Assembly (NCBI GenBank): GCA_001179505.1
Contig: CDMY01000274.1
Span: 1-42,672 of the forward strand
Length of the DNA: 42,672 bases
From: Vitrella brassicaformis
Taxonomy: Eukaryota; Sar; Vitrellaceae
Direction: 5' to 3'
Shown here: piece after piece, positions 20,794 to 33,155 of the stretch
Layout: every line of letters begins with the position of its first letter
How positions within the stretch are numbered: position 1 is the first letter of the stretch
The notes under the pieces: model-generated
Databases searched by the model: none
What the model saw: the letters and a program-made list of their open reading frames with translations, nothing else
What the model was told of the DNA's origin: nothing
Translations under genes and position numbers: made by a program

Positions 20794-21708
20794 ATGATGG
20801 CATTGCTGCTGCGTCGGCTGCCCTGCTCGTCCCCCTCCCTTCTTGGACACACCGCACGCCGCCCTTTGGCTCCTCTCCATTGCCGCTTCTCGTCAACAGC
20901 GAGTGAGGCTGGTCAATCCAGCAGCCAAAGCACCGGCTTGCTGGTGTCTGTCAGCAAGAGTAAGGACAGCACCATCAGCGTCATCTCACTGCAGCGGCCA
21001 GAGGCCAAGAACGCCATCAGCAGCGCCTTGCTATACGACCTGAGCAATGCAGTCGAGTCGGTGCGCCACGACGAGCAGACGCGGGCCGTCATCGTCCGCA
21101 GCCGAGTGCCGCGTGTCTTTTGCGCCGGCGCCGACCTCAAGGAGCGCGCCAAGATGAGTGAGAGCGACGCCCGTGTGTTTGTGTCGAAGCTGCGCGCGTC
21201 CATGACGGCCATCGACCGGCTGCCGCAGCCCACCATTGCCTGCATCGACGGGGTGGCCCTCGGCGGTGGCCTCGAGCTGGCGCTGGCCTGCGACTTCCGC
21301 ATCGCCAGCCCATCGGCCGTTGTCGGCCTCCCTGAGACCTCGCTGGCTATCATTCCTGGTGCAGGAGGGACACAGCGGCTGCCGAGGCTGGTGGGGCTGC
21401 AGCGGGCCAAGTTCCTCATCTTGACGGCTCAGCGGCTCAAGGGATCCGACGCGCTTACCTGGGGCATGGTGGACTTCGTCACTGGCGAGAACGACCACTG
21501 GCTTGTCGACCCAAACGACAGCAGTAAGGGCGATCAAGGGGCGTCTGGGGCGATGACCGAGTTCGACGCCATGTTTGAGAGTGAGAGGGCCGACGAGTGG
21601 CCCGCCGTGTGCGCGGGGATTCGGCTCGCCAAGATGATATCTGCGCAGGTGTGGCATGACAGCACGTAGAAGCCAAGATGGATGACCTTGATCAATCAGG
21701 CGGGCCGG

Positions 21709-21741
<33 letters not shown>

Positions 21742-21947
21742 GCCTGGGTCTGGGTCTGTCTGCCTGTAAGGGTCCTGTGGCGATCCGTGCCGCCAAGCGG
21801 GCGCTGAATGAGGGCATGCAGACGGACCTGGAGACCGGCATGGACGTCGAGAGGGGCGCGTATGACCAAGTGCTCGACACTCACGACCGAATCGAGGCAC
21901 TCAACGCCTTCAGAGAGAAGAGGAAACCGCATTTCACCGGCAAATGA
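20794..21947 (+). CDS. AUH: Mitochondrial enoyl-CoA hydratase/isomerase, AUH-like (methylglutaconyl-CoA hydratase)
   Basis: Two exons, 20794-21648 and 21771-21947, give 343 residues. The N-terminus (MMALLLRRLPCSS..., Arg- and Ser-rich, no acids for about 35 residues) looks like a mitochondrial transit peptide. The crotonase fold shows CAGADLKERAKM (first oxyanion-hole loop), GVALGGGLELALACDFRIA (second oxyanion loop and catalytic Glu region) and GLPETSLAIIPGAGGTQRLPR (second catalytic Glu). The C-terminal exon GPVAIRAAKRALNEGM with DRIEALNAFREKRKP closely resembles the AUH C-terminus. AUH hydrates 3-methylglutaconyl-CoA in leucine breakdown. A general short-chain enoyl-CoA hydratase is the alternative. 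The intron carries a (TCTG)n tract and ends in an unusual AAG acceptor. The second in-frame Met at 20797 could also be the start. Confidence 0.93.
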
Positions 21948-22138
21948 CGTTGGTTGGTCGATGTGTGAAGTCAGTCAGGCGGTGCTCTCCTCGTATTTAG
22001 CCCCGATGACATGTACGGTCGATGTCCCAAAGGTGGTCTGTCGGCTGTGATGTCTGCTTCGGCATTGTGTTTGCCAGATGGGTGTTCGCTCAGAAAACGG
22101 GGGTGTGTTTGTCAGAGAGATAAGAATATAGTTTGCCT

Positions 22139-22406
22139 GCCTCCCGTGGCTTTGACTTGTTCTTGTGTGGCTCCAACACCGATGTATGTATCATGAACGG
22201 CGGCATGATTGACTTGATGGCGGCAGACCGCCGGACACCTACTTACGTCCAGACAGCCTCTTAGAGCGTCTGTTGAACGGTATCGGCATGCAATGCAGAC
22301 AAAGGTGCCAAACAGACAGGCACACACATAGCCACCGACAAACGAATCAGTCAGTCAGTGTGCGGGAGCCAGGTCACCAGAAGATATGTGTGCTCTACCA
22401 TCCGCC
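22139..22406 (+). repeat. Dispersed mosaic repeat, distal copy
   Basis: This fills most of the 530-bp tail-to-tail spacer 21948-22477. Positions 22142-22304 match 7046-7184 with a ~21 bp insertion. Positions about 22300-22330 match 6903-6930 inverted, and 22355-22406 match 5451-5506 inverted. The same blocks therefore occur in a different order and orientation. Nothing else is recognisable in this spacer. Confidence 0.8.
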
Positions 22407-22477
22407 ACCTACACACGCGTAGAGCCCCCTCGCTCAGCCTCCCGTGTGCCTCACCAGTGTGTTGCTATGTAAGGCAT

Positions 22478-24291
22478 CTATCCGAGCACTGCCCGCTCCA
22501 GCCCATATTTGGTCAGCAGAGGTCGGGCGGCCGCCACAGCAACTGGGAAGCGCTCGATGCGCGTGTTGCCCTCAATCGGCGCCTCGGTCGTGTAGAGATA
22601 GATGAGGCCATAGGTCAGCAGCAGGTAGGCCACCATGGTGTCGGTTGCCTTGGTGCCCTTGAGGATGACGAGTCGCTCGCGGCCGTCATCTCCCTGGCCT
22701 GGCTGCCAATCCATGTAGTCGATGGTCTTGTGGCCGTCGATGGGCTCCCTCAGCAGAGACAGATAGCGAGTGGTGTCAAGGCCGGCATAAGCATACAGCA
22801 CCCGCCTCCTCTCCATCCCCTCTTGACGACACCAGTACCTCAGGACCATCCACTTGACGAATGCCGTGAAGGATCGAAAGAGCCAGCCCAAGCAGCGGAC
22901 GGGCGGGTCGGCGGCATCGTAAATGGAGCAGTAGGGATGGGTGGGGGGCAGATCGGTGAGGGGGACCGTCGTGAATTTGGTAGATCGGATCCTGTAACGC
23001 TGTTCCGTCACACCACCATCGCCCTGCTGTCCCCCCTGATCGCTGCCCGCTGTGCCCTCTCCGGCACTCGCGTCGCCGCCCCCACCGCCATCCTCATTCA
23101 TCTCATCGCCATTGTCGCTGTCTCGGTCACTGCTGCCCTCATCCTCATCACTCTCCTGATCGCTGTCGTGATCTCCGTCCACCTGCCGCAGCTCTAAGCT
23201 GGTCCCTTGGTAGCTGAGCATGTGGCCGAATGTGCTGTAGATGGCTAATGCGGCCGGCATCTGATGAAAGTCGCTCTTGCTGGCCATCATGGTGGCCATC
23301 CAGTCAGCCGACAGCCGCAGGGGCAGTGCCTTGATGAGCTTGTAGATGGCCGCCACACAAATGAAGTCCGCCATCTCCTGCCACACGTGACCTCCCTGCT
23401 CGACCACATAGGCGCATTTGCTGTAGTACTGGAATGACGGCCGATAGATGTCGATGAGGCCGCTGAGGTGGTTGCTGCCGAGCGAGCCGCCGATGCGCTT
23501 GAGCATGAAGGCCTCGTTGATGAGTTGTGTGCCGTAGTGCGTGTTGGCTGCCCGCGCCGGGCTAATGGCCACGTCGACAGGGAGGTAGCCCACCACACCG
23601 TCACAGAACACATCGGGCGGCAGCCGGTTGGCCGTCACGTCAACGGCATTGTCTGGTTGGTAGGGGGGAGGGGGCGGGGCGGCAGAGATGTGGTGGGCCA
23701 TAGTCTGAATGGCAGCCGAGAGGGTCGACACGCTCGACTTGACAGATGACCACTCATGGGCAATGACGGACGCCTGAAGCCATCACACAGAGGATAAGGC
23801 GGGATGTGTTGAGCCGCCCCTCTCACTGTGTCTGTGTGACTCACCTGGTCGTTGGTAATGGACGGCATTATCAACGGGTCGGCGGCCGACTGCTGAAGGA
23901 GTGAGTGAATGGCCGCAAGCCGACCACACACATCGCCCGACCCGACACACACAGGGGGCGACGCCTGCACACACACGACGAACAGCGGCACACTCAGTGA
24001 CACTCAGCCATTGACGCAGTGGCGTGTGGTGCCACACTGCCTGCCTCACCGATGCTGCCTGACTGTGCCCCTCCTGCTGCTGGTGGTGGTGGTGGTGAGC
24101 GGCTGTCCCATTCATCGCACCGACGCCTGTGCACCAAACACACACACATGATCGTCCGTTGTCTGTCTGTCTGTCTGTCTGTCTGTCAGCCGTGTGTGTG
24201 TGTGTGAGATCTCACCAGCATCCCCAGCGGCACGGCCGTCGACACGGTGGCGCTTCGCGTCACCTCCACCACAGTCAGCAGACGAAGACAT
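22478..24291 (-). CDS. Unknown protein, paralog of the gene at 41915-end
   Basis: Four exons on the minus strand, 24291-24216, 24126-24050, 23964-23845 and 23773-22478, close in phase to 522 residues. I do not recognise the family. The N-terminal third is charged and low in complexity, with a run of five His followed by three Gln. Next come two helical stretches (RLAAIHSLLQQSA and SVSTLSAAIQTMAHHI), then a conserved block (RLPPDVFCDGVVGYLP, THYGTQLINEAFMLKRIGG). A long acidic Asp/Glu/Ser/Gly linker (about 23040-23195) separates this from a C-terminal part with CLGWLFRSFTAFVKWMVLRY and AYLLLTYGLIYLY. These two hydrophobic stretches could be buried or membrane-associated. The gene is tail-to-tail with the AUH-like gene and head-to-head with the beta-helix gene. 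Its helical and YGTQ blocks recur in order in the gene at the window's right edge. Confidence 0.85.
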
Positions 24292-24668
24292 GTCTGCTGC
24301 GCACAGGCCTGTGACACATATAAAAATGGGCAGCTGATGATTGCACGACAGTGATGGTCCTCCCATCTTGCGCACATGCGTCATTGCCGCCTCACCTCCT
24401 TGCGATACGATGCAAATCCGACGCGAAGCAGCTGCAGGCACAGAGCTCGACACTCTGAGGAAGACGCGCACGACACTCATCCAGCACACTCCCAGACTGA
24501 AAGGGCGCCTTTTGCAGCGCGCCTTGTCTTAATGCTCACCTCTTGGTTCGGTCAGCCGAGGCTCTCGCAAAATCACTCGGCTTTCTTCATCGCTGATTTG
24601 CAGATGGCATCCCGCAGCCTGCCATGCCTCATCCAGAGTGCGGGAACCCTTCTTCTTTTCTCCTCCTT

Positions 24669-24690
24669 GTTGCGAGCTCAAGCTCGCAAC
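24669..24690. repeat. Perfect 10-bp inverted repeat with 2-nt loop
   Basis: GTTGCGAGCT, CA, then AGCTCGCAAC, about 35 bp before the second N-gap. It may have helped cause the gap or serve as a binding site. Confidence 0.8.
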
Positions 24691-24724
24691 GGGAGAATCT
24701 CGGCCGGGAAGCTGGCCCCCGGCC

Positions 24725-25024
24725 NNNNNNNNNNNNNNNNNNNNNNNNNNNNNNNNNNNNNNNNNNNNNNNNNNNNNNNNNNNNNNNNNNNNNNNNNNNN
24801 NNNNNNNNNNNNNNNNNNNNNNNNNNNNNNNNNNNNNNNNNNNNNNNNNNNNNNNNNNNNNNNNNNNNNNNNNNNNNNNNNNNNNNNNNNNNNNNNNNNN
24901 NNNNNNNNNNNNNNNNNNNNNNNNNNNNNNNNNNNNNNNNNNNNNNNNNNNNNNNNNNNNNNNNNNNNNNNNNNNNNNNNNNNNNNNNNNNNNNNNNNNN
25001 NNNNNNNNNNNNNNNNNNNNNNNN
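24725..25024. other. Assembly gap of exactly 300 N
   Basis: Same length as the gap at 13245-13544; probably a placeholder of unknown true size. Confidence 0.95.
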
Positions 25025-25257
25025 CCCCCCTGTTTCGTTCCCCTTTTCTTTCTCGACCTGTCGTTAAACTTTTCATTGGGGTGTGTTAACGTTTGTCACC
25101 CCCTGGCCCCTCGCACGGCAAAACCGCTGCGAGGTTTCTGCAAACGAAGCGAGGGCGTGCGAAGCCTGAGAGGCCTTGCTGCTGGAGCCCCTCCAGGTTC
25201 TGAGCGCCTGTCTTTGACTTCCGGCCCCCTTGAGCCACAGCTCTCTCTTTTGAACTG

Positions 25258-28200
25258 ATGGGGGTTCCCTGGCTCTTTGTCATCTCCCTTTTCTGCCTCA
25301 CTGCCGGCGTTCCAGCCTGCCCCGCCCTCGATGCATGGCCACCGCTGGCCGAAAAGTCCCTCTCTGTGGTGGGTCCCCCCCGGAGCACCGAGAAAGCGCT
25401 ACAGTGTGTGTTTCTGTGTCTGTGCGTCTTTGCGCAGGGATCCTACAACTTCAAGAGCGTTACGTCGGAGTCTTCTCTGGCGTGGGTCGCCAATGGCGTC
25501 ACTTCATCCATCAGTATCAACAATGGGGATGCCACGATTGCGATGGGGCAGGAGCAGGCCGCATATTTCGACATGGACTTTGATGAGGCAGGTAAGTGCC
25601 GCTCTCGTCCTCAGATACCCATACAGCAACACGATGTGCGCTTTCTCTGTGTGCAGGGCTGCCTCTTGACGCCATCGGAGCCCTTGACGTCAACGTGACA
25701 TTGTCACAGGTGAATTTGCCAAGTGTGCCAGCAAACCCGAGTTTCTTCGGCGACATCAAGCCCAACGGATTCGAGCTGATTAAAATCCAGGTTTGACTGA
25801 GGCACATTCACGCCAGCGGGCTGCGTCATCACTTTTGCTGTCCTGGTCTTTGGTCTTTGCCACAAAGGGCCCCAACAATGCTCGTGTCGGCTCGCTGGTC
25901 GTCTTCCGCGAACAGGGCGTCTTGAAGGGAGTAATCACCTACACCGACGGCAACGACAATTACATCCAATTGACAGATGAGACATTCCCTCTGGCTGACG
26001 ACGGCAAGGAGCACGAATACATCCTCGGCGCGCCAACCATCAGCAACAGCGACGGGACCGGCCGCATCTTCTTGTGCGAAGATGGCGTCACCCTCATAGA
26101 GAAGAACAATCTCAACATTGTCACCACCGTCGTCACTGTGATTCGAGTCGGCTATTCCCTGTGGGGTCAGCACACGAGCGGCAGCCTCATCCTTCATCAC
26201 CTGAAGTACCTCGTCCCTCAGCTGCCAGACCTTTACGTCACCGCACAGACAGGAGACGACGCAAACGATGGAACCACACCTGCCAGCCCTCTCGCGACAG
26301 CGGTCCGAGCTGCAGAGATGGCACGAGCCGGAACCACAGTCCACCTTGCAGAAGGTACTTATCGTGGCCCTCTGAAGCTGAGGGGAAACGGCCGCCCGTG
26401 GAAGGGGATAAAAGTCGTCGGGGAGAACAACAAAACGGCAATCGTCGGCTCTCTGCGAGCTGACTCGCTGCAATGGAGCGTCCATGAGGGTAACATATAC
26501 AAGGCGGACGTCAGCGGAGTGTACGGCTCTTGGAAACTGACGAAATCGCCGCGGATAGTGTGCGAGGTCGACAGTGCAATACCCGGTGTGTGTCGGCAGC
26601 GTTACTATATTGCTCGCGCCCCCAACTACTACGAGCCGGGCCCTCCATATGAATATAAGCACATCCAATATTGGTGGGGCGGCACACAGCCTGGAGGCTT
26701 GGGTTGCGTTATCATTCCTTTGATGTCGGCAGGTATATGGCCGACGGAGGGGCTGGCGTGCCTTCCTGTACCCCGGCGCCACCTGGCCGGAACAGGTGGT
26801 GCGACGAAGGTGAGAGTGAGAGTAGGGCGATTATCTACATATTCCATCGATCCATGTTTCTTGACGTGTCCATCCTTGTCTTTGTCATTCAGACTTGTGG
26901 TCGTATACGGAGCTTACCGACGTTGGCCACTTTCCTGATGACGGCGAAGGCCAGTTTTCCATCCCACCTCCCGGCATCCAACCGGCAGCGAACTTGAAGA
27001 CACTCCCGCATCTGAAGGGCGCCAAAATTTTCATCAACGACGGGAGGTCTGGGTTTTGGACGAAGCGCTTCGAAGTGGCCACACACAATCGGCAGGCTGG
27101 CAAACTCACCATCAACGAGAATTTCTTGTGCCGCGACCCTGCACTCATCTGCATCCGAGCCTACGCCCAGTACTTCGTCTATGACAAGTTGAACCTTCTG
27201 GACAGTCCTGGGGAGTATTGGTTTGACGAAGCCAACCAGAGGCTCTACATGTGGAAGAACGACGGAGTGGACTGGTCTGAGATCGAGATAATGGGCGACG
27301 TGGACTCAAGCGATGAGGCGACAGGCATCGACCTCTCGGGAAAGTCGTTTGTCACTATTGATGGCGTTCGTGTCGCTTTCTTCCGGAGAGGCGTCATCGA
27401 GTCTGGCAAGGTAGGATGCACATGCCATGTACGCACTTGCGACTGATTCATTCATCTATCAATATCCACCTTTCTTCTCTTCAGGAAGGTGACCCCCTCT
27501 CACAGCATGTGACGCTGACAAACTGCCACTTTCATGCCATTTCCGAGGATGGCATCCGCCTTTTCCGCACTCTCGACAGCAATGTTCCAGGGCGAAAAAC
27601 ACAGTTGTGGACCATCACCAACAACGTGTTCTCCGAAATAGACGAATTTGCTATTTGGTCCAGTCCAAACTTCTTGCAAACAGACGGAAGGTCAGTCAAT
27701 CCTCTTGGCGCTGCACGGCGTGCAAGCGGAAAAACAACTGTGTCTTCTTTTCACTGATGTGCGTGCTTGCATGCTGATGCAGCTCGGAACAAGGGCGAGA
27801 CCCAACCACTGCTGATGTCAGTATACGAGACTTCTACGTGGCCCACAACTACTTCACCCGCATCAGCTTCCACTACAAGAACCCAGTCACTCAAAGGATG
27901 TTCGGTCCCGCAGCCGTCTCATTCATGGCTGCGACGAATATCACGTTCGTGCACAACGTGATAGAATACGTTGGTATGGTGCAAGACATGCACACAATGT
28001 GACAAAGCTCATGCTTGTTGTGCCGTGTCTTGTTCTTCTGCGTGCAGGCGGCTATGCGCTTTCGATGCGCTACGTAAAACATGGATCGGACGGAACCCCG
28101 TACGCTGCTGCCGATGATGTCAGATACGGTGACAATCTGGCCGCCTGGAACGAAATGCGCATGGCTTCGCTGGTCAAGGCCGACAGTGGGATAATAGCGG

Positions 28201-31200
28201 TCTCTGGGGCAAAACCTTTCAACACGCTCTTCTATGAGGTCAGCTGAGACACAGTGACGATTCGCCTGATGCCTTTGATTTTTACTCATGGTTCCAATGG
28301 ATTGCCTTCAGAACCACATGGACAATACATTTGCTTGGACAGGGACGGGCAGCAGGAAAGACAGCCCGATGGGTACGTAAGCCGTCCGGTGCGCCTTTGC
28401 ACATGAATCCGTGCATTTACTGTGATATGCATATGTGCAGGTGCGGGAAGTGGCATGTATCAAGAGTGGATCGCCGGGGTCAGCCTCATATGTCACGAAA
28501 AGGAATGGGGCTGGCTCATCCTGGGCTGTCCATGATTGCAGGGCGTATACTTTCGTAACGTGGTGTGGAACGTTGTGGTAAGTGAGGAAGCCATGGCTGC
28601 AACTCATCCATAATTACGTGCCTTTGTGTCAACAGGAAAAGGCCTTCACCTACCATTGCAGTGAAGAGATGGAATGCCATGTCATCTTTCTGAACAACAT
28701 GCTTGCCCGGTAAGGGCATGTCGGACTGAGACACGCTCTCAAATTACGACTTCGGTATGAATTCTGTGCTGCAGAGCCAGAAGGTGTGTGAAACAAGACG
28801 AGCGTCAGCAGAGCACTCCAGCAAAATCATTCACATTGCACAACAACCTTTTCGTCTCCTGCTCGGAAGCCACGGATTTCGACCGCCCAGACGGCGCTCC
28901 TTTCCCCAGAGAGTGGTTCGATGTCGACTACAACATGTACTACGATATCAAGTATGAGGACGGCTCTCCCGGATTGGTGCTGCATCTGGAACACGGCCCC
29001 AATTCTGATAGACAGGAATTCACATACAGCACCCTGTCAGACCTGTCGGCTGCATCAAGCGGAACCTGGCTCGAGGAGTGGGAGGCACATGGATCCGACA
29101 CGGCCTATATCGGGCACCTTTACAGACAACAGAACCTGCCACCACATACTAACAACGTCAACACTGCTCCATACCTGTCTTACGACAAAAAGTGGTTCAA
29201 ACCTCAACCTGCCCAGGTGCGAGACAAAGAAGGCTCTCTCTACATTTGCACTTCCCTTTTCCTTGACTGTCAATGCTTCAGAAAAGTGCGAGTAACCCCT
29301 CGTTCCCCGCCGAGCTGGAGCGTCTTCTGCGTCGCTATGACATTTGTGTGCCCATGGCGGAGGACGAAACGACGCTCACGGCCGGACCGTACTCGTCAGG
29401 CGAGGACAAATGCTTCAAGGGCATCGGAAAGCTGGGTGGTGCCCCTAACCTTGGAGAGAGCGCGTTCTGCCCGATCATAGCGAGCAAATGGCCAGCCTCC
29501 GGACAAACGATCATGTTTGGCGAGTACTCTTTCGATGATGACCCTACGACTTGGAAACTTCGCGGTGCCACGTCCAAGATCGATGTCGACAGTGGGAGGG
29601 CCGATATAAGACTCGTCGCGGGACAGCAGGCGTACATGGATCTCGACTTCACCAACACGGCCGACATGAGCTATGCAGCCGTGGTCCTCACCGTCAGATG
29701 GTCCAAGATGCAACTGACCCCCGTGGCCGGCACAAATTTCTTCAATGACATTAAGCCGAGGGGATTCGAGCTCGTGCAATGGAATGAGGCCTCATCGATT
29801 TCCTTCACGAAGGCTCTCGCATTCGTCGTGTACCGCGACCAGTCGGGTGCTCTTCGTGGCCTGATTGGTTACAACAAGCCCGGAGGCTTTGAGGCGCTGG
29901 TTGACGACAGTTTCCTGCTACCGGACAATGACCAATCTCACACGTATGCCATTGGCTACGCGCTGCCGACGGGAGACATCTTTGTATGCGAAGACGGTGT
30001 CACTGTTTTCTCTAAGACCGGACTCAATATCTGGCCCTCGACGGTGAGACGTCTCCGAGTGGGTTATGTGTGGGGGGCAGACGAGACCATCGGCGGCAAG
30101 GTCATCCTCGACTCGGTTGGCCTGATGTTGCCTGCAACGTCCCCACTGCCATACCCCTGTCCCTTCCTCGCCAGCATATGGACTTCCGACCAAACGACCA
30201 CCTTTGGCCAGTATACCTTTGATGACGAGCCCACGACTTGGGTATTCGGCGGCACTACGGCCAACATCGTCCGGACGAACGGCAGGGCCGAGATCAGCCT
30301 CGTTGCGGGTGACGAGGCGTACATGGATCTCGACTTCGCCAACACGGCCGACATGAGCTATGCCGCTGTGGTTCTCACCGTCAAATGGTCTGAGATGCAG
30401 CTGACCCCCGTGGCCGGCACAAATTTCCATGGCGACTTCAAACCAAGCGCCTTCGAGCTCATGCGCATGGATGACGCCGGATCGACTTACGATAGAGTGG
30501 CGGGCTTGCTCGTGTATCGCGACCAATCGGGCGCTCTCCGTGGCCTCATTGGGTTCCAATCAGATGTCTACAAGCCGCTGCTTGACGACACTTTCCCGCT
30601 CAAAGATGACTCCGAGCCTCACACTTACGTGATAGGCTACGCGCTGCCAACGGGAAGCATCTTTGTCTACGAGGATGGCAACATGGTCTTTGAAAGGAGA
30701 GGGCTCCTCATCTGGCCAACGACCGTGCGACGCGTGCGGGTAGGGCACGCCACCTGGGCAGACCAGTCCATCGGCGGCAAGCTCGTCCTCGAGTCGATTG
30801 GCCTGATGGTTCCTGCAACGTCCCCACTGCCATACCCCTGTCCGTCTCTGGGCAGCAAGTGGCCATTGTCCGGGCAGAAGACCATTTTCGGCCAGTATAC
30901 CTTCGGTGAGGAGCCCACGATGTGGACATTCGGCGGCACTGCCGCCAACATTGTTCAGACGAACGGCAGGGCCGAGATCACTCTCGCTGCGGCAGACGAG
31001 GCATACACGCAACTCGACTTCGCCAACACGGCCGACATGAGCTATGCAGCCGTCGCTCTCACCGTCAGATGGTCGGAAATGCAGCTCACCCCCGCGGCCG
31101 GCACCAATTTCTGGAACCACATCAAGGAAAGGGGCTTCGAGCTTGTGCAATTGAATGCAGCGTCACCGGGCTTTCCCAAGGTCGTCTCGTTCGTTGTCTA

Positions 31201-32263
31201 CCGTAACCAGTCGGGCGCTCTCCGTGGCCTGATTGGCTATAACAACGTCGATGGCTTTGATGCACTAACTTCCGACACGTTTCTGCTCGAGGATGACGTC
31301 CGCCCCCACACTTACGTAGTCGGGTATTCGTTGCCAACGGGAGACATCTTTGTCTACGAAGATGGCAACATGGTCCTCGACAAGACGGGGCTCGCCATTT
31401 CGCCTTCGACGGTGAGGCGCATACGAGTCGGACATCCACAATGGGGAGATGAGGTCATCGGCGGCAAGCTCGTCCTCGAGTCCGTGGGCCTGTTGCTGCC
31501 TGCATCGTCCCCTCCGCCCCTCCCATGTCCGTGTTTCCGGACCAAGTGGCCATCATTCAACGAAATGAGCAACTTCGGCCAGTACACCTTCGACGAGGAT
31601 CCCACGACGTGGACATTCGGCGGCACCCTGGACCACATCGTCCGGACGAACAGCAGAGCAGAGATCACTCTCGCTGCGGCAGACGAGGCCTTCATGCAGT
31701 TCGACTTCGCCGATATGGCAGACACGAGCTATGGGGCCATTGTTTTCACCGTCAGATGGTCGGAAATGCAGCTCACTCCCGTGGTCGGCACGAATTTCCA
31801 CACTGACATCAAGCCGAGGGGCTTCGAGTTTGTGCGCATGTTCGAGCTTGGGTCAACCTTCGCAAGGACCCTTTCATTCACCGTGTATCGCGACCAGTCG
31901 GGCACTCTCCGCGGCATCATCGGCTTCACTGAGGGCGACCCGATGGGACCCTTCGAGTCCAGTACCTACAAAGCGCTGGACGGTGATTCCTTCCCCCTCA
32001 TTGACGACTCCAAGCCCCACACGTATGCCCTTGGCTACGCGCTGTCCACGGGAGACATCTTCGTGTGCGAGGATGGCGCCACAATCTTCGACAAGACCGG
32101 GCTGACCATCTGGCCATCGTCGGTCAAGCGCGTGAAGCTGGGCCACGTGACCTGGGCAGACGAGGCCGTTGGGGGCAAAGTGCTGGTCGAGTCGGTGGGC
32201 TTCTTCGTCCCGCAGTCTGCACAGTGCGCCGATGGTACATGTGCTGACCCTTCCCGCATCTAG
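25258..32263 (+). CDS. Secreted parallel beta-helix protein with five lectin-like modules
   Basis: The start at 25258 gives a signal peptide (MGVPWLFVISLFCLTAGVPA). Exons: 25258-25368, 25438-25591, 25657-25790, 25868-~26795, 26893-27410, 27485-27690, 27783-27973, 28048-28238, 28312-28372, 28441-28478, 28542-28577, 28636-28709, 28775-29216 and 29282-32263. The first module (25438-26220) is a diverged relative of the four C-terminal ones. Then DLYVTAQTGDDANDGTTPAS begins a right-handed beta-helix (DUF1565/pectate-lyase-like) running to about 29200, with Asn-rich turns such as HNYFTRISF and LTNCHFHAISEDGI. The last exon holds four ~220-residue modules. Beta-helix folds commonly bind or cleave polysaccharide, so a role in wall or mucilage is plausible. 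I see no catalytic residues I can name. The exon end near 26700-26810 is uncertain because the frame must change there. Confidence 0.88.
29498..32215 (+). repeat. Four tandem ~670 bp lectin-like modules in one exon
   Basis: The modules start near 29515, 30205, 30888 and 31575. Each has FGQYTFDDEPTTW, AYMDLDFANTADMSYAAVVL, RWSEMQLTPVAGTNF, VYRDQSGALRGLIG, PHTYVIGYALPTGSIFV and a closing GGKLVLESVGL. The linkers contain a conserved Cys (PYPCP, PLPCP). The strand-rich pattern with a re-entrant DG loop is compatible with a concanavalin/laminin-G jelly roll, which is inference. A fifth, diverged copy is at 25438-26220. Confidence 0.9.
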
Positions 32264-33155
32264 TCTCATAGTAGTCTGTTCCTGCGCCAAGTAGTCGCAT
32301 TTTACTGTTGTAGCTGTACTCCTCTGCTTCCTTCTCCGCGTAGCTCTGGCTGGTTACTTAAAGGTAGATATTGTTTGCTCTTCTTTCCATCGGTAGCCCG
32401 CGAACGCGCAAACCCGTCGTGGGCATGCCCGGATGCCGTCGCTTTTCGTGTTGCTGAATAGGCTTAATGACGTGCCTCATAATGCTCCCTGGGGGCGACG
32501 GTGGGTGTGTCAGGCGGTGCGGCGCACTCATTTGAACGTGCCTGGCCATCTTAGTTTCAGACTGTGTGTTCGTTCTTTCCACGATGTTGAGTGGGTCAGA
32601 CAATTCGCCGTTGCTCAGAGAGACACGACGCCTTTCCACTCCCTTGATGGCCGAGATCAGTTGGTCGAATGAGTGGCGTTGGTCCCTGATTGATTCCTAG
32701 CTGCCTCAATGCGTCCACGACCCTCCCTCCCTCCCTCACCGCCAAACACTCATCGCCCACAATCAAAATACTATCCCTTTGTCTCCCACTCCCCTCCCCT
32801 CCCCTCCCCTCTCGAGTCCAGTGATTGTGCGTGGTGACTTCAATTGGCAGGCCGATAGTAAGTGTCTTCGCAAAAGGCAGGCAGACAAACGGGAAAAGGT
32901 GGACGGACGGACACACAGAGGGAGGGAGGGAGGGAGGGAGGGAGGGGGGGGGGGCAAGTCCAGTGAGTAGGAGGCGTGTGCGTTGTCGGCTCACTTTGGC
33001 ATGGCCGACACACGCGCAAACAGAGACCCATCATTGGACGGCCGCAGAAAGAATCAACCAATCAACCTAGAAAAAGAAAAGGCAGCCAGTCAGTCGGGCC
33101 CCCTAGAGAGAGAATGGTGGCTTATCGATTACTCTTTCTGATCGCGCGTGTCTGC
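32264..33155. other. Tail-to-tail spacer with purine and pyrimidine tracts
   Basis: No gene is visible. It holds a CCCCT repeat near 32786-32812 and a (GGGA)n plus poly-G tract at about 32922-32954, both able to form four-stranded structures. The 3'UTRs of both flanking genes must fall here. Confidence 0.65.

Larger units (their letters stand above)
24292..25257. other. Head-to-head intergenic region containing a gap
   Basis: This lies between divergent start codons at 24291 and 25258 and should hold two promoters. About two thirds is readable. I see no gene. A perfect inverted repeat lies at 24669-24690. Confidence 0.6.

Noticed and set aside
29273-32263. The 996-codon frame as a separate single-exon gene
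   Set aside because: A good acceptor at 29281/29282 joins it in frame to the beta-helix exons. The first Met has no signal peptide, while 25258 does.
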